A DNA stretch of 64,000 nt from Sinonovacula constricta (GCA_007844125.1 CM017572.1:24881879-24945878); one strand, 5' to 3'. Counted from the stretch's first letter, positions 1 through 11,334 are shown. Translations and numbers: made by a program. The notes: a model not told the origin generated them from the letters alone.

Positions 1-304
1 TCCGGCAGCAGTAATTAAATCCCGCACTCGCGGTTTTATGTTCCTGACCTTTTGAGGTATCAGCAGAACTGGACAATAGATGCTATTTCTTGCTCTCTTT
101 GGATCCTTGTGATTTCGTGTCCAACTGAAAAGTTATAGCAACAAAACTTCTGAGTGCTTGAACTTTATTTGGTTATTTTTAGTTTGTTGTTATTTGAGAT
201 TTTGTCTAGACCGCAGTTCTGATACTTGGTCGTTACGGTGTATCGTGCACATGAGTTAAAAGTAATGGTTAAAAGCATTAAAACAATTCATATAGGTAGA
301 TAGC

Positions 305-383
305 CAGAGGCGGATCCAGAAAATTCGGTGGGGAGGGTGGGGGTATAAAAAAAACTTGACCTAAGCAATCAACAGACAAAAGT
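305..383 (+). mobile_element. hAT-like short element, one end
   Basis: The sequence CAGAGGCGGATCCAG at 305-319 is followed by a G-rich stretch and then by AAGCAATCAACAGACAAAAG near 364-383. Related ends occur in the window at 29955-29969 (minus), 39268-39283 (plus) and 48486-48498 (minus), and two of these also share the AGACAAAA-type internal block. Termini of the form CAGNGGCGG are typical of hAT-family DNA transposons, so this is probably a non-autonomous fragment. No transposase is seen. Only one terminus is clear, so the inner boundary is arbitrary. Confidence 0.45.
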
Positions 384-514
384 TTACTTTAAATAGGTAA
401 ATAAGAAAAGGTCCTATCAAAATTCCCACATATATTTAAATTTTATCTACCAGTAGACAAAGGCAAACAGGGTAAATGTAAATGTGACAAAAACACAGAG
501 ACGAGACATAACAC

Positions 515-630
515 ACATAAGGAAAAAACATCAGTTACCGCTTGGAACAGTCAATCGGCCAAAGGACCGACTAGGGTGCCTGGTTTGTGGAGCACTCCAA
601 CCTCGCAATTCCTGAAGGTTTTTCTATCAA
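515..630 (+). repeat. Dispersed repeat R4, fragment
   Basis: This stretch contains the core GACCGACTAGGGTGC followed by a GCACTCCAACCTCGCAATTCCTG-like segment. The same core is found at 47690-47960 (plus) and, reverse-complemented, at 11461-11895. It is a partial copy of an interspersed element and contains no coding sequence that I can support. Confidence 0.55.
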
Positions 631-778
631 ACAAACAGTGTAAATAACAGTATCACGTCAAAGTGAAACAACAAACAGTAAGCACCTGCATCGGGGGTTA
701 AAACAGATACAATGAACTTATAAACATACATAAGATCTAGTAAAGCTTAGTTTCTTTAAGCTTACATGTATGTGCTTT

Positions 779-806
779 CACCACCCCATCCCCACCCCAT
801 CCCCGG
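779..806. repeat. C-rich short tandem tract
   Basis: Two repeats of CACCCCATCCC lie in a C-rich run before a BamHI-like GGATCC. The complementary strand carries four short G runs and could form a weak quadruplex. No gene is associated with it. Confidence 0.4.
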
Positions 807-1257
807 ATCCATCCCGGGAGGTAGCATGAATTACCTATAGTGGATGAAATCACTAAAGGAACCAATGTAGGAATTGAAAGGGGATTTAAGGATCCGTTCA
901 AAAAATAAAATTGGCCTTTGTAAAAGTTCGACTGTGTTTTTGAGATTTTTTTCTCACGACATTGGGAAGATTGACCATGCTAATAGTGCAGAGAATGTTT
1001 TAAAATTTAAGAAAAATCTGCAATACTTTATTGGAAATGTTTCCGTATATCCCCGTATTTAGGAATACATAATAGATGGTACTTTTCAAATATGTTAAAA
1101 TTTGTACAGAATGTGTTAAAACTGTCTTGTGGTTGATTAAGATAAGGACATTATAAGTTGTAGTTATCTTTCCAAGTTTGAATTATTCCGTCTGGAAGCA
1201 GTAGTTTATAGATAATGACTAATGATAATGACTTGCTATGCTTTATTCAGCATGAGT

Positions 1258-1716
1258 AAATGTGACTGGGTGTGGTATCATGCCAGGTGTTGCTGGAATG
1301 CCATAACTCAAGTCAAACTCAACTCAACTCAACTTTATTGAACTCGTTACCGCTCTAAGCGGTCAGTGAGCAATTTAGCATACAATACAAATATTAGACA
1401 ATAACAAATTCCAGTGCAAATAAATCATGTACAAAAACACGGGAAATCAGTGAAAAAGACTATAACATCTATGACGTAACGTGTAAACAAAGCGTCTCAT
1501 GATCCTAGTTGAATTTAACATGTTTGTGTGCCATATGTAAACCCCGTTAGTTGACATTTGTTTCATGAATGACGGTGGTTCGAACACAGTGAAGGCAGCA
1601 CTATATCTGCTTCAAGTGGACACCGTCTCCAGATAACTGAGATTCTGTTGGTAGGATGATAAACCCAATAAACAGACAAAAAATAAACAAACAAAAAGCA
1701 AACAAACAAACAAAAA
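1258..1716 (+). mobile_element. SINE-A copy split by a nested insertion
   Basis: The SINE-A body occurs in two pieces. Positions 1261-1303 match the GTGTGGTATCATGCCAGGTG segment, and 1584-1676 match the CACAGTGAAGGCAGCAC to CCCAATAAAC segment, followed by an AAAC-rich tail to 1716. The junctions are adjacent in intact copies such as 49930-50237, so about 280 bp has been inserted between them. The tRNA-like head is missing, making this a 5'-truncated copy. Confidence 0.7.
1304..1583 (-). mobile_element. Insertion inside SINE-A, possibly a LINE 3' end
   Basis: About 280 bp separates the two halves of the SINE-A copy. The insertion opens with a short ACTCA-type tandem (CAACTCAACTCAACT), then AACTTTATTGAACTCG. 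Several LINE clades end in short tandem repeats, so a 5'-truncated LINE in minus orientation fits. No reverse transcriptase motif is present, and the assignment rests on architecture only. Confidence 0.35.
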
Positions 1717-2170
1717 TCCTGCGCTATCAGTTTTAAGTTTCTCTCCGTTTGATTATCAAAAAAAATGTTCCTATGAAATAAACGAAGATCACAGAAATTA
1801 TGTTTTTAACAGTTGCTAAGTAACGATTGCACTGATCTCATATTTCATATGACCCTCGTGATTTTTTTTCCGATGACTAAATGAAAGCAGCAGAACAATT
1901 AAGTCATAATTGATTTATACTTTGGAGTATTGGAATTTCTCGTGGAGATAATTGATCCGTCATTATTTGAAATTCGTTGCAGACGATGATTCTGAATGTT
2001 GCAAGAAATGGTTCGTCGTGGACAAGACTAAACACACATCAGACATGCAATATAATGATGTAAATTGAAAAAAAAATTCTTCCAACAGCAGTTAAAGCGA
2101 TGTTCAAAATTGAGAGAACTTAGATACGCAATGGTGGATGGAAACTCGCAATAACCTTGCATGGTATGTT

Positions 2171-2440
2171 CAAAGGTGGTATTCGACAGTTTGAACGACA
2201 CAAAATCCTCTCAAAATCCTCTCAAATAATCAAATTAGTCATTTTTACTTGAAAGGTCTAGCAAAATGCTGTTCATTGATGCCCTAAGTCTGTGTGAACA
2301 GTGAAACATAAGTCCGTACTCGTCTTTGCAATCTGACGTTTTCTATCCGAGTCACGCTGCAGAGATAGCTATTTATAACTAAAAAACACGTGACAACTTA
2401 CTTTTGAGATCACGTTAGGTCGTCGTTAATGTCTCTTAAA
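2171..2440 (+). mobile_element. MITE-T, 3'-truncated copy
   Basis: The left terminus AAAGGTGGTATTCGACAGTT is followed by the conserved TGATGCCCTAAGTCTGTGTG block, then GAGTCACGCTGCAGAGATAGC and an ACACGTGAC word. Homology to the family ends near 2440, where the second half would begin. It is non-coding and belongs to the TTAA-flanked family described at 41507-42086. Confidence 0.65.
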
Positions 2441-2504
2441 CCTTCCTTTAACGTAATCTAACGATTTGTTATATATACTTACTGTATTCTTTTAAAAGAT
2501 GACA

Positions 2505-2715
2505 TTATCCCCTCTTTTCGATGGTAAAGGGACTCTACTCTAACTATTAAAAAGCTATATGATTACGTCCCTTATGGGTAGTTATTTGGTATATGGTTAC
2601 TGCAGAAAACTTACGATTTTTACAATTTTTAAGCTTTTGAAAAACACTTAAGACTGAAGCATGTGCATAAAAAGGGGAATCTGACATTCCATTTAAACAA
2701 TACATACAGTTTATC
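2505..2715 (+). repeat. Dispersed repeat R7, copy 1
   Basis: The segment CCCTCTTTTCGATGGTAAAG to AAAAGGGGAATCTGACATTC aligns by eye with 36868-37200, including TTTAAGCTTTTGAA-type and GGTTACTGCAG-type words in the same order. It is interspersed, non-coding DNA. The other copy is followed by an inverted duplication that is absent here. Confidence 0.55.
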
Positions 2716-2769
2716 CAAGAAAAGAACATGTACTTTTTTACAGAGAAAATATCTACTGTGAAAGCATTT

Positions 2770-2850
2770 AATTTCGTGGGGCATTTAATTTCGTGGAGTT
2801 CGTGGGCAAGTCAATCCACGAATTTAAGTACCAACGATATAAAATCCCCT
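2770..2850. repeat. TTCGTGG-type short hairpin repeat
   Basis: TTTCGTGG occurs twice (2772-2800) and is followed by the complement CCACGAATTTAA at 2817, giving an imperfect stem. This arrangement resembles short inverted-repeat elements, but I found no second copy in the window. Confidence 0.35.
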
Positions 2851-2894
2851 CGGTTAGACTTTCGAATGCTAGATTTACTTGTATTCAATACTTC

Positions 2895-4525
2895 TTCAAC
2901 GTAAGCAATAACAAGGAAATCTGATTAATGTGTTAACTTAAAAATTGACAAGGAAAGTTTATTATTGTGTTAACGTTAAGAATGACACGGAAATATTAGT
3001 GTAATGTTAACGTAAAAAAATGACACAGAAATATTATCATAATGTTAACGAAAAGAATGACGCAGAAATCTGATTTTGTGTTAACGATTAGAATGAATGA
3101 CACGGGAATCTGATTATTATGTTAACGTTAAGAATGACACGGAAATCTGATTATTATGTTAACGTTAAGAACGACACGGAAATCTGATTATTATGTTAAC
3201 GTTAAGAACGACACGGAAATCTGGTTATTATGTTAACGTTAAGAACGACACGGAAATCTGATTATTATGTTAACGTTAAGAACGACACGGAAATCTGATT
3301 ATTATGTTAACGTTAAGAATGACACGGAAATCTTATTATTATGTTAACGTTAAGAATGACAGGGAAATCTGATTATTATGTTAACGTTAAGAATGACACG
3401 GAAATCTGGTTATTATGTTAACGTTAAGAATGACAGGGAAATCTGATTATTATGTTAACGTTAAGAATGACACGGAAATCTTATTATTATGTTAACGTTA
3501 AGAATGACAGGGAAATCTGATTATTATGTTAACGTTAAGAATGACACGGAAATCTGATTATTATGTTAACGTTAAGAACGACACGGAAATCTGATTATTA
3601 TGTTAACGTTAAGAATGACACGGAAATCTGATTATTATGTTAACGTTAAGAACGACACGGAAATCTGATTATTATGTTAACGTTAAGAACGACACGGAAA
3701 TCTGATTATTATGTTAACGTTAAGAACGACACGGGAATCTGATTATTATGTTAACGTTAAGAATGACACGGAAATCTGATTATTATGTTAACGTTAAGAA
3801 TGACACGGAAATCTGATTACTATGTTAACGTTAAGAATGCACGGAAATATTATCACAATGTTAACGAAAAGAATGACACGGAAATATTAGTGTAATGTTA
3901 ACGTAAAGAATGACACGGAAATCTGATTATTGTGTTAACGTTAAGAATGACACGGAAATCTAATTATTGTGTCAACGTAAAGAATGACACGGAAATCTGA
4001 TTATTGTGTTAACGTTAAGAATGACAAATCTGATTATTGTGTCAACGTTAAGAATGACACGGAAATCTAATTATTGTGTCAACGTAAAGAATGACACGGA
4101 AATCTGAATATTGTGTTAACGTTAAGAATGACAAATCTGATTATTGTGTTAACGTTAAGAATGACAAATCTGATTATTATGTTAACGTTAAGAATGACAA
4201 ATCTAATTATTGTGTCAACGTTAAGAATGACACGGAAATCTAATTATTGTGTTAACGTTAAGAATGACAAATCTGATTATTATGTTAACGTTAAGAATGA
4301 CAAATCTGATTATTGTGTTAACGTTAAGAATGACAAATCTGATTATTGTGTTAACGTTAAGAATGACAAATCTGATTATTGTGTTAACGTTAAGAATGAC
4401 AAATCTGATTACTATGTAAACGTTAAGAATGACACAGAAATCTTATTACTATGTTAACGTTAAGAATGACACGGAAATCTGATTATTGTGTTAACGTTAA
4501 GAATGACAAACCTGATTATTGTGTC
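2895..4525 (+). repeat. 37-bp / 33-bp minisatellite array
   Basis: About 45 tandem units are built on GTTAACGTTAAGAATGACAC followed by GGAAATCTGATTATTAT. The unit is 37 bp through most of the array. From about 4020 a 33-bp variant lacking ACGG becomes common. The edges (2895-3080 and 3830-4100) are more diverged than the core at 3100-3830. Every unit carries the perfect palindrome TTAACGTTAA. A 114-codon open frame at 4113-4457 exists only because 33 is divisible by three; it encodes an 11-residue repeat and is not called as a gene. Confidence 0.95.
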
Positions 4526-5530
4526 GTGATTTAAGCTACAATACAAAGCATAATACAAGATGAATAAAGCTACTTTATCTTAATGTTCTTCAAAATGAAG
4601 AAATCTCTAAAGCTTTAGAAAGAAAGACAAATATCTAACAGCTAAAGGTTTTCGTTCTGGAAAATACTGCCGGAAGGTAAAAAGGTTATTTTACTTAATC
4701 AAAGGCTTTATCTTGACGGCTAGGAAATAATTTATTTCTCAAGGAACGGATACGCAGCATGCTTTCAGTAAAAAGAGCATTTAACGTCTGGAAAGCTGGG
4801 TTTTCATTTTGCTTCCAATATTTAAAGTGCCTTGTTCACACTTGGTCAAAATTACAGATTTAAGTATTTTGCGAATTTTGCTAATACACATAATTCTTTT
4901 AATTTCATGATTAATAATAGATTAAAATATAACAGTTGGTCATTATATTACCATTTGGACATGGTGTCTTTCATGTGTTTATGTTGTTTTTTGGTTTAAA
5001 GAATTAAGTGCGCTTCAAAGTGTTTCGGAACAATAATTGGCCTGGAAGTGACTAAATTAATTCAATTAAATTACAATTAATATACACATGTGTGTAAAGT
5101 ACGGATTGTGAAGTTCTTTGCATCATGTGCCTACTCTAAAATGTGACCTCCCTACCCACCAAACCCAGCCCTCCACCACCCCATCCTCCAAAAAGGCAAA
5201 CAACAACCTACAACCAACAAAAAACACACATTTCACTCTTTTAACTTACGCAACACCTTTCACATATATACAAATTGATACAACTGCAATCTTCCCATTT
5301 AACTTCTCTTTATAAAAAGCCAATATATATTGTCCTAAAGTGCCAGTTTAGCCACGTTATCTGCCACAAGATAATTCAATAGCTGTTAACTTTTACTGTT
5401 ATTATTATTGGTATACATGAACTCACCAATGGCAAAGTGCTTTTCACATATTTCAGCATGTTAAACTGTTGGATACATAAGAGCCATTAGGTTCTGACAT
5501 AAAGGTTATTTCTGAGTTTTTGTTTGATAG
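4526..5530. other. No gene seen
   Basis: This is A+T-rich sequence with no convincing exon. A pyrimidine/CCA-rich patch at 5150-5230 is low-complexity. The reading frame at 5118-5315 lies across it and has no protein-like composition. Confidence 0.6.
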
Positions 5531-5827
5531 TTTGTTTATTTGGGTTTATCGTCCCACTAACAGTATTTCAGTTTTCTGGAGACGGTGTCCACTTGAAGCA
5601 GATATATTGCTGCCTTCACTGTGTATAGCATGCCGTGAACACCTGGCATGATACCATACCCAGTCACATTATCCTGACACCAGGCCAACCAGTCGTAGAA
5701 CTACGCTTATATTCGCTTGAGCGTTAGCAAGGGAGCTATACCATTACCATTTTAACTACTTTGGTATCGAACCCGGAGCCTCCCGTACCTGGAGTCGAAT
5801 ATCTACCGATTGCGCTACCAGGATCTT
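5531..5827 (-). mobile_element. SINE-A, near full length
   Basis: Read on the minus strand, the copy starts with a tRNA-like head (TGGTAGCGCAATCGGTAGAT, A box) and a B box close to GGTTCGATACC. It continues with the body TGGTATAGCTCCCTTGCTAACG, GTGTGGTATCATGCC-like and TCCACTTGAAGC-complement segments, and ends in the ATAAAC tail. An internal pol III promoter with a tRNA-derived head is the hallmark of a SINE. Divergence in the B box suggests it is not a recent insertion. Confidence 0.85.
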
Positions 5828-5883
5828 AGTTTTTGTTTGTCCATCTTGGCGGCGAGATCTACGCTTTTTGGTGAATGATGTGA

Positions 5884-5902
5884 ATATATATATATATATA
5901 TA
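5884..5902. repeat. (TA)n microsatellite
   Basis: A short TA run abuts the inverted SINE-B ends that follow. Confidence 0.8.
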
Positions 5903-6125
5903 ATATAACCATAACTGTGTTGGCGCGGTGTGACAAAAACAACAACACGAAAATAATAATAACAATAAAAATAATAATTATTATTATTATTTTTTTTGTT
6001 ACACCGCGCCAACACAGTTATGGTTATATTGGCGACGTACAGCTAATTATCGGTGAAGGAAGACCACAGACTTATGTCTGGGTAAAACCACAGGCGCACT
6101 GCAAAGTATCTGGAAAAACAGCTTT
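5902..6125. mobile_element. Two SINE-B 3' ends in inverted array
   Basis: ATAACCATAACTGTGTTGGC at about 5905 is repeated as its exact complement GCCAACACAGTTATGGTTAT at about 6008-6027. The roughly 38-bp arms flank an A/T-rich spacer of AAC, AAT and ATT runs. The right arm continues as a minus-strand SINE-B body to 6125 (TCTGGGTAAAACCACAGGCG). The left arm is only the terminal piece of a plus-strand copy. Two SINE-B elements are therefore joined tail to tail, which can fold as a hairpin. Confidence 0.75.
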
Positions 6126-6129
6126 GTTT

Positions 6130-6650
6130 TATGGCTAATATATACATGTTGGGTTGTCCCTTTCATAGTACAGGTACCTGATATTGAAAGACCGTCTGTT
6201 GTTGCTGTTCTATTAAACAGTATTTTTATACATGTACATTTGGCATATAATTAAAGACTCAAGGCTAAACCAGTCCACAAATAAATCAGTTGTGCTGATT
6301 TCTAATGAAGATAAGACTGATTATAGTGTATGCTTTGCAAAGACGTAAAATGGCACGTGCATGCACGACAGGGTTAAGGACCGAGGGTTTGTGGTATTAA
6401 CCAACGATTGACGTATCAAAACGTTTGGGATTTATATAGTATATGTGATATTATCACATAACCTACCGCGCGAGCGTGAGGTAACACTCATGCGCTATTT
6501 TTGGTAACATACCAGTTAGTTATCACAGTGTGACGTCATTTAGTATGCGTAATGTACATGTCATTTCCTGAGCACTTTGTCGTCGCCGTTAGATAATTTC
6601 ATTTAAATTAATAGAAAATGACTTTTTATGAACGAATCTGTTCCCTTTTA
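6130..6650. other. No gene seen
   Basis: Unique, A+T-rich sequence with no recognisable repeat and no supported exon. Confidence 0.5.
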
Positions 6651-6806
6651 ACGACTGGTTGGCCCGGATGTAACTGGGTGTGGTATCATGCCAGGTGTTT
6701 ACGGCATGCTATACACAGTGAAGGCAGCACTATCTGCTTCAAGTGGACACTGTCTCCAAATAACTGAAATACTGTTGTTGGGACGATAAACCCAATAAAC
6801 ATAAAC
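6651..6806 (+). mobile_element. SINE-A, 5'-truncated
   Basis: The copy begins in the body at ACGACTGGTTGGCCCGG and runs through GTGTGGTATCATGCCAGGTG and CAGTGAAGGCAGCACTATCT to CCCAATAAACATAAAC. The tRNA-like head is absent, as expected for incomplete reverse transcription. Confidence 0.85.
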
Positions 6807-7047
6807 ATTAAAGATTAGTTGCGTTATTAAACGAATTGTTAGATACATTTAGACAGTATACAATACAGATGGTGCTGCATATGCCATGTCCATGTGAAGG
6901 TCAATTGTTCGATCATATTTTCAGCTCACTTTAAGTCAAAGTCACTGTCGTTCACCAGACAACGTATTGTCTTTTTTAACATCTATTGGACGCCCTTTCG
7001 TGTGTTGCATCAATGCTTTTTCTTGCCATCAAATCACATATGAAATA

Positions 7048-7340
7048 TCGGCTCCAGGTACGGGAGGCCCCGGGTTCGATCCCGGGCAGCGACATACCAA
7101 AGTCATTAAAAATGGTAGTGGTATAGCTCCCATGCTAACGCTCAAGCAAATATAAGGGTAGTTCCACGACTGGTTGGCCCGGTGTCAGGATAATGTGACT
7201 GGGTGTGGTATCATGCCAGGTGTTCACGGCATGCTATACACAGTGGAGGCAGCACTATATCTGCTTCAAGTGGACACCGTCTCCAGATAACTGAAATACT
7301 GTTGGTGGGACGATAAACCCAACAAACAAACAAACAAACA
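7048..7340 (+). mobile_element. SINE-A lacking the A box
   Basis: The copy starts inside the tRNA-like head at TCGGCTCCAGGTACGGGAGG and has a perfect B box GGTTCGATCCC at 7073-7083. It runs through the whole body and ends with (AAAC)n at 7320-7340. The missing A box means it should not be transcribed from its own promoter. Confidence 0.88.
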
Positions 7341-7689
7341 TATGAAAAAAACATGCAAATCGGTCCTTTTTGTGGGCCATTCTCTTTGGTGGGGGTGTGA
7401 GCATTTTGTTTGACGTTGCAGGTCATTGATAAGCTTCTTTCATCCCAGACGACACTTTGTTACTTGTCATTCAGCGCGGTAGTTGGGAGATTTAAGTGAA
7501 CTCCGGGACTTTCTTAATGGATTTCTCACAAACAAAACAGTCGCTTCATTTATTATTTATGCGCACAAACTCTTCAAAATCATATTAATATGGATTTTTT
7601 AGTCCGGTTAAAAGGAACTCTGGAACTTAATCCCCACCCTCCTTGTGAGTCAATGTCAAAGACAAAACTTGTACAAACATTTATATTTT

Positions 7690-8618
7690 AAGAGTATGAT
7701 CGTTTGTCGTAGAAGTATTGCCAGTGTTAGGCAAACATGTGTGTTGCTAGAGAATGGTCAGTTTACCTTAGAAATATTGCAAGAGTTGGGCAAATTATTT
7801 TTCTTACCAGAGTATTATCTGTTTACATTAGAACAATTGGCAGAGTTATGCAAACATTGTCGTTACGAGAGTATGATCCGTTTGTCCTAGAAGTATTGTC
7901 ATAGTTAGGCAAACATTTTTGTTGCGAAAGTATGATCCGTTTGTCCAAGAAGTGTTGCCAGAGTTAAGAAAAACATTTTTGTTGCGAGAGTGTGATCCGT
8001 TTGTCCTAGAAGTATTGCCAGAGTTAGGCAAACATTTTTGTTGCGAGAGTGTGATCCGTTTGTCCTAGAAGTATTGCCAGAGTTAGGCAAACATTTTTGT
8101 TGCGAAAGTATGATCCGTTTGTCCTAGAAGTATTGCCAGAGTTAGGCAAACATTTTTGTTGCGAGAGTTTGATCCGTTTGTCCTGGAAGTATTGCCAGAG
8201 TTAGGCAAACATTTTTACTGCGAGAGTATGATCCGTTTGTCCTAGAAGTGTTGCCAGAGTTAAGGAAAACATTTTTTGTTGCGAAGGTATGATCCGTTTG
8301 TCCTAGAAGTATTGCCAGAGTTAGGCAAACTTTTTTGTTGCTAGAGTGTGATCCGTTTGTCCTAGAAGTATTGCCAGAGTTAGGCAAACATTTTTACTGC
8401 GAGAGTATGATCCGTTTGTCTTAGAAGTGTTGCCAGAGTTAGGCAATAATTTATGCGAGAGTATGATCCGTTTGTCATAGAAGTATTGTCAGAGTTAGGC
8501 AAACATTTTTGTTGCGAGAGTATGATCCGTTTGTCCTAGAAGTATTGCCAGAGTTAGGCAAACATTTTTGTTGCGAAAATATGATCCGTTTGTCTTAGAA
8601 GTATTGCCAGAGTTAGTA
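7690..8618 (+). repeat. 59-bp minisatellite array
   Basis: About 16 units have a 59-bp period, built on TATGATCCGTTTGTCCTAGA, AGTATTGCCAGAGTTAGGCA and AACATTTTTGTTGCGAGAG. The first three or four units (7690-7860) are strongly diverged, and the centre from 7900 is homogeneous. Minus-strand reading frames across it (7846-8387) show the repeated peptide and are not genes. Confidence 0.95.
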
Positions 8619-8719
8619 GAATACTTTTAATCGAAGATTAATGTTATCTCTGGTGAAGTCGTTATAACCCTTTTACTATGGACAAGCACGGTTGCTATGG
8701 CAATAAAACATTCACTCCT

Positions 8720-8900
8720 AACGACTGTCTACAGCCCCTTACCGCATGGTTTCGAGCCCCGATCGGAGCGAGAACTTGCATTTTAAGGTTTTGCGGTGCG
8801 CCGGTGGTTTCTGAAGGTCTTCCTCCGTCAATAAATTCCTATACGGCGCCAATATGATTATACTTGTGTCAGTGCAATGTAACAAAAACAAACAAATAAC
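8720..8900 (+). mobile_element. SINE-B, head-truncated
   Basis: TTTCGAGCCCCGATCGG (decayed B box) is followed by the family body: GCGGTGCGCCGGTGGTTTCT, GGTCTTCCTCCGTCAATAA and GGCGCCAATATGATTAT. It ends in an A/C-rich tail at 8880-8930. Confidence 0.75.
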
Positions 8901-9330
8901 AAAAAACAGCAACAACAACAAAAAAACGACTGTGGTAAGCCTCTAACTGGGGTTAAGACCAGAGTCCCTAATACATGGGACCGATGCATCTACCCTCTTC
9001 GCCACCAACTGCACCAAGGCCGATCTGTTTCTAGCCATAAATTCGGAATGCTTCAGTCTTCTCGCATGTCCGCTATGCGCTAATGAGATGGTCGCAAAAT
9101 AGGTTTGTGATTCTACTCCACTTGATACGTTCATTAGATGGCAGGCGAACCCAATATGTGCCTTGAAGGGGTTAATTGGCCGTGTTCTGTTAGAGAACCG
9201 TACTGATTTCTAAATTACCGGCAAAGCACGAAAACATGTTACACCGTGGTTTGGAGGCAGTGTGTATAAATGTGCGCATATAAACATATAATGAGTTATT
9301 TGATAATTGACATGGTAATGAGAGAAACAC

Positions 9331-9485
9331 ACACCCACGCATGCGTGCACACACACACATACACACACACGCACGCACGCACGCACACGCACGCACGCAC
9401 ACACACACGCACACGCACACACACAAACCCAACAAAAACAATAAACAAACAACAACAACAACAAAACAAACAACAAAAACAAAAA
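9331..9485. repeat. Compound CA / CGCA / AAC microsatellite
   Basis: CA, CGCA and CAA runs follow one another. The open frames translated from both strands here (His-Thr-Arg or Cys-Val runs) are artefacts of the repeat. Confidence 0.95.
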
Positions 9486-9499
9486 CACTGTTGTATTGC

Positions 9500-10530
9500 T
9501 TATCAACTGCTTGTGTAATGTGTATTCTGGTTCGCTTAGTTATAAGTTAAGTTTAACTTAATCAAGTTGTATGAGACCGCCTAAGACCGCCTTTGTGCTA
9601 TGCTAAGGAGAAACAACTCTTTATTTTATTCTACATGTACTTCATCTTCTGTGAATACGATATGATTCAACAACAGCCAAAATTAACACCTGATCACTAC
9701 CACGACTTATGATGACACTACCACATTTTGTGCAGAAAAAATACATGATTAATGAACTACACGCCAGAAAACTATTATCATTTACTTAGTTTAGTTTTAC
9801 TACGCTTTCACCACCGACAAGGCAAGAAATCTTCACGCCAGTAAAAGTTCACGTAATTTCTTATTATTGTCAGTAGACGTTTTCCATCTAATGTGCGAAT
9901 TAGCTACGCTGAAAACATTACCTACCTACTCTTCTAAATGTTCCACAGCTAAAGAAACCCTAATATCGCGACCGAGTGAGTTTTTTTTCATGATTTTCTA
10001 TGTCTTGACAGCAGACGACACTTTTTCATAAGATATCAATAGCGCTTTTTTTAAAGTTTGCACTAGTCTGCGCTTGTTTTTGTGCCAGTTCATTCGATTA
10101 CTAATCGCAAAATTTGTGATTTCCGGGAAAAAAAGTTTCTAAAAGATTATATATGAGTGAAATGAGCGTGACTTGCCAGTCAGACACGCGACTTTCACGC
10201 TGGAAGCGTGACATGACATGTCTGACTCTCTTGTAGTCGCTTTGTGTCAGGATGGTTTAGTTATGATATATCTTTGTGCGGAAATAATCAATTATAAACG
10301 TGCTTTAAAATTATCGCAACTGCTCGGATACTAATTTTCTCACTTTTTCCAGTCTATTGTGTGTTAAACTCATTATTTATTATTGTCACATTTAGATTAT
10401 TCTAAGGGTTTACCAGTTATAAAATAATTTTGTGGTTAAATTGCAAAATAACTTTTGGATTGTATGATTTATGGCAGAATAATTAACGGTGTCGTGTTCA
10501 GATGCTCAGTAATCTAAATGACGAATGGTT
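9500..10530. other. No gene seen
   Basis: Apparently unique A+T-rich sequence. I saw no repeat shared with the rest of the window and no coding signal. Confidence 0.5.
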
Positions 10531-10534
10531 TTCG

Positions 10535-10925
10535 TAGATCTAATGAGAGACATTAATGAATAGTCTCCCCTGAATAATCCCTAAATGCAAGTAGGTCCTT
10601 TCATTTGTTTTACTTGGTTTTTATGCTTGTGCTCTGTGGAGTGTATGTTGACTTTTCGGCCTTTCTTTTGATACCCAGGTTAACCATCACCAACAAACAT
10701 TTCCAGTTTCTTTTTTAAATGACATATCTGTATAAGTATTTAAACGGATTCGAAGCTTATATTTATGCAAAAGTAAAAAATTTCACTGTCTGTAATTGAA
10801 ATATCTACAAAAGAATAAGTGATAAAGTCCCCAAATTCCAATTAAAAGGACCTTCCTACTTTTTGGAATACCTCGGATATTAACTAACAAGGGAGACAAT
10901 TCCCATTCCATCAATGTACCCCATT
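10535..10925 (+). mobile_element. Dispersed element R5, copy 1
   Basis: The copy opens with GAGACATTAATGAATAGTCT and contains GGTCCTTTCATTTGTTTTAC, GTGGAGTGTATGTTGACTTT and a GATACCCAGGTTAACCATCA segment. It ends around CAAGGGAGACAATTCCCATT. Other copies lie at 24289-24655, 31658-32030 and 33205-33605 (minus). The two ends carry GTCTCCCCT and the complement of AGGGAGAC, suggesting short inverted termini of a non-autonomous DNA element. There is no coding frame. Confidence 0.7.
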
Positions 10926-10961
10926 AGTAAGAAGTTACTGACAAAGCATCTGAAGAGAGCA

Positions 10962-11172
10962 TTTTAATTTTAATCACGTGATTTTTCTAGATAAAAAAGC
11001 GATCTCTGCAGCGCGGCTCAGATAGGAAATACCTGTTTGCAAGTAGAAATGGGGATTTGTGTTTTCTAGGTCATCAATGAGCAGCATTTTGTAAGACTTT
11101 TTAGGTAACAAAGACTTATTGTGGTTATTTAAAAAATATATTTTGGGCCCAACTGTCGGATGCCTACTTTAA
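10962..11172 (-). mobile_element. MITE-T, partial copy
   Basis: On the plus strand this shows GCAGCGCGGCTCAGATAGGA, AATGAGCAGCATTTTG and the terminus CAACTGTCGGATGCCTACTT, followed by TTAA-like sequence. These are the complements of the left half of MITE-T. The right half is missing. Confidence 0.65.
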
Positions 11173-11334
11173 CACAGGTAAAAAAAAACAACACCCGCCC
11201 TTATTTGATTCACACCCATAGTTCCAGTTAATATTCGCCTCAACTACAATTTAGCCCGCTGATTCCGTTTATAATTAATCAAGATGTGAATAATATAATG
11301 CATTAACCTGAGCCTGAAGAAAAACATTGCCACA

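Noticed and set aside
4113..4457. 114-codon plus-strand open frame
   Set aside because: It lies wholly within the 33-bp variant of the 37-bp minisatellite; the 11-residue repeat is a by-product of the period.
2895..4525. CRISPR array
   Set aside because: Units are contiguous with no unique spacers, the context is eukaryotic, and no cas genes are present. The same applies to the other arrays.
2895..4525. Telomeric or subtelomeric TTAGGG-like repeat
   Set aside because: TTAACG words recur but there is no TTAGGG array, and the unit is 37 bp.
7048..7120. tRNA gene in SINE-A heads (also 32231, 49930 and 55443)
   Set aside because: The B box is good, but the sequence continues into the shared SINE body and lacks cloverleaf pairing in the acceptor stem.
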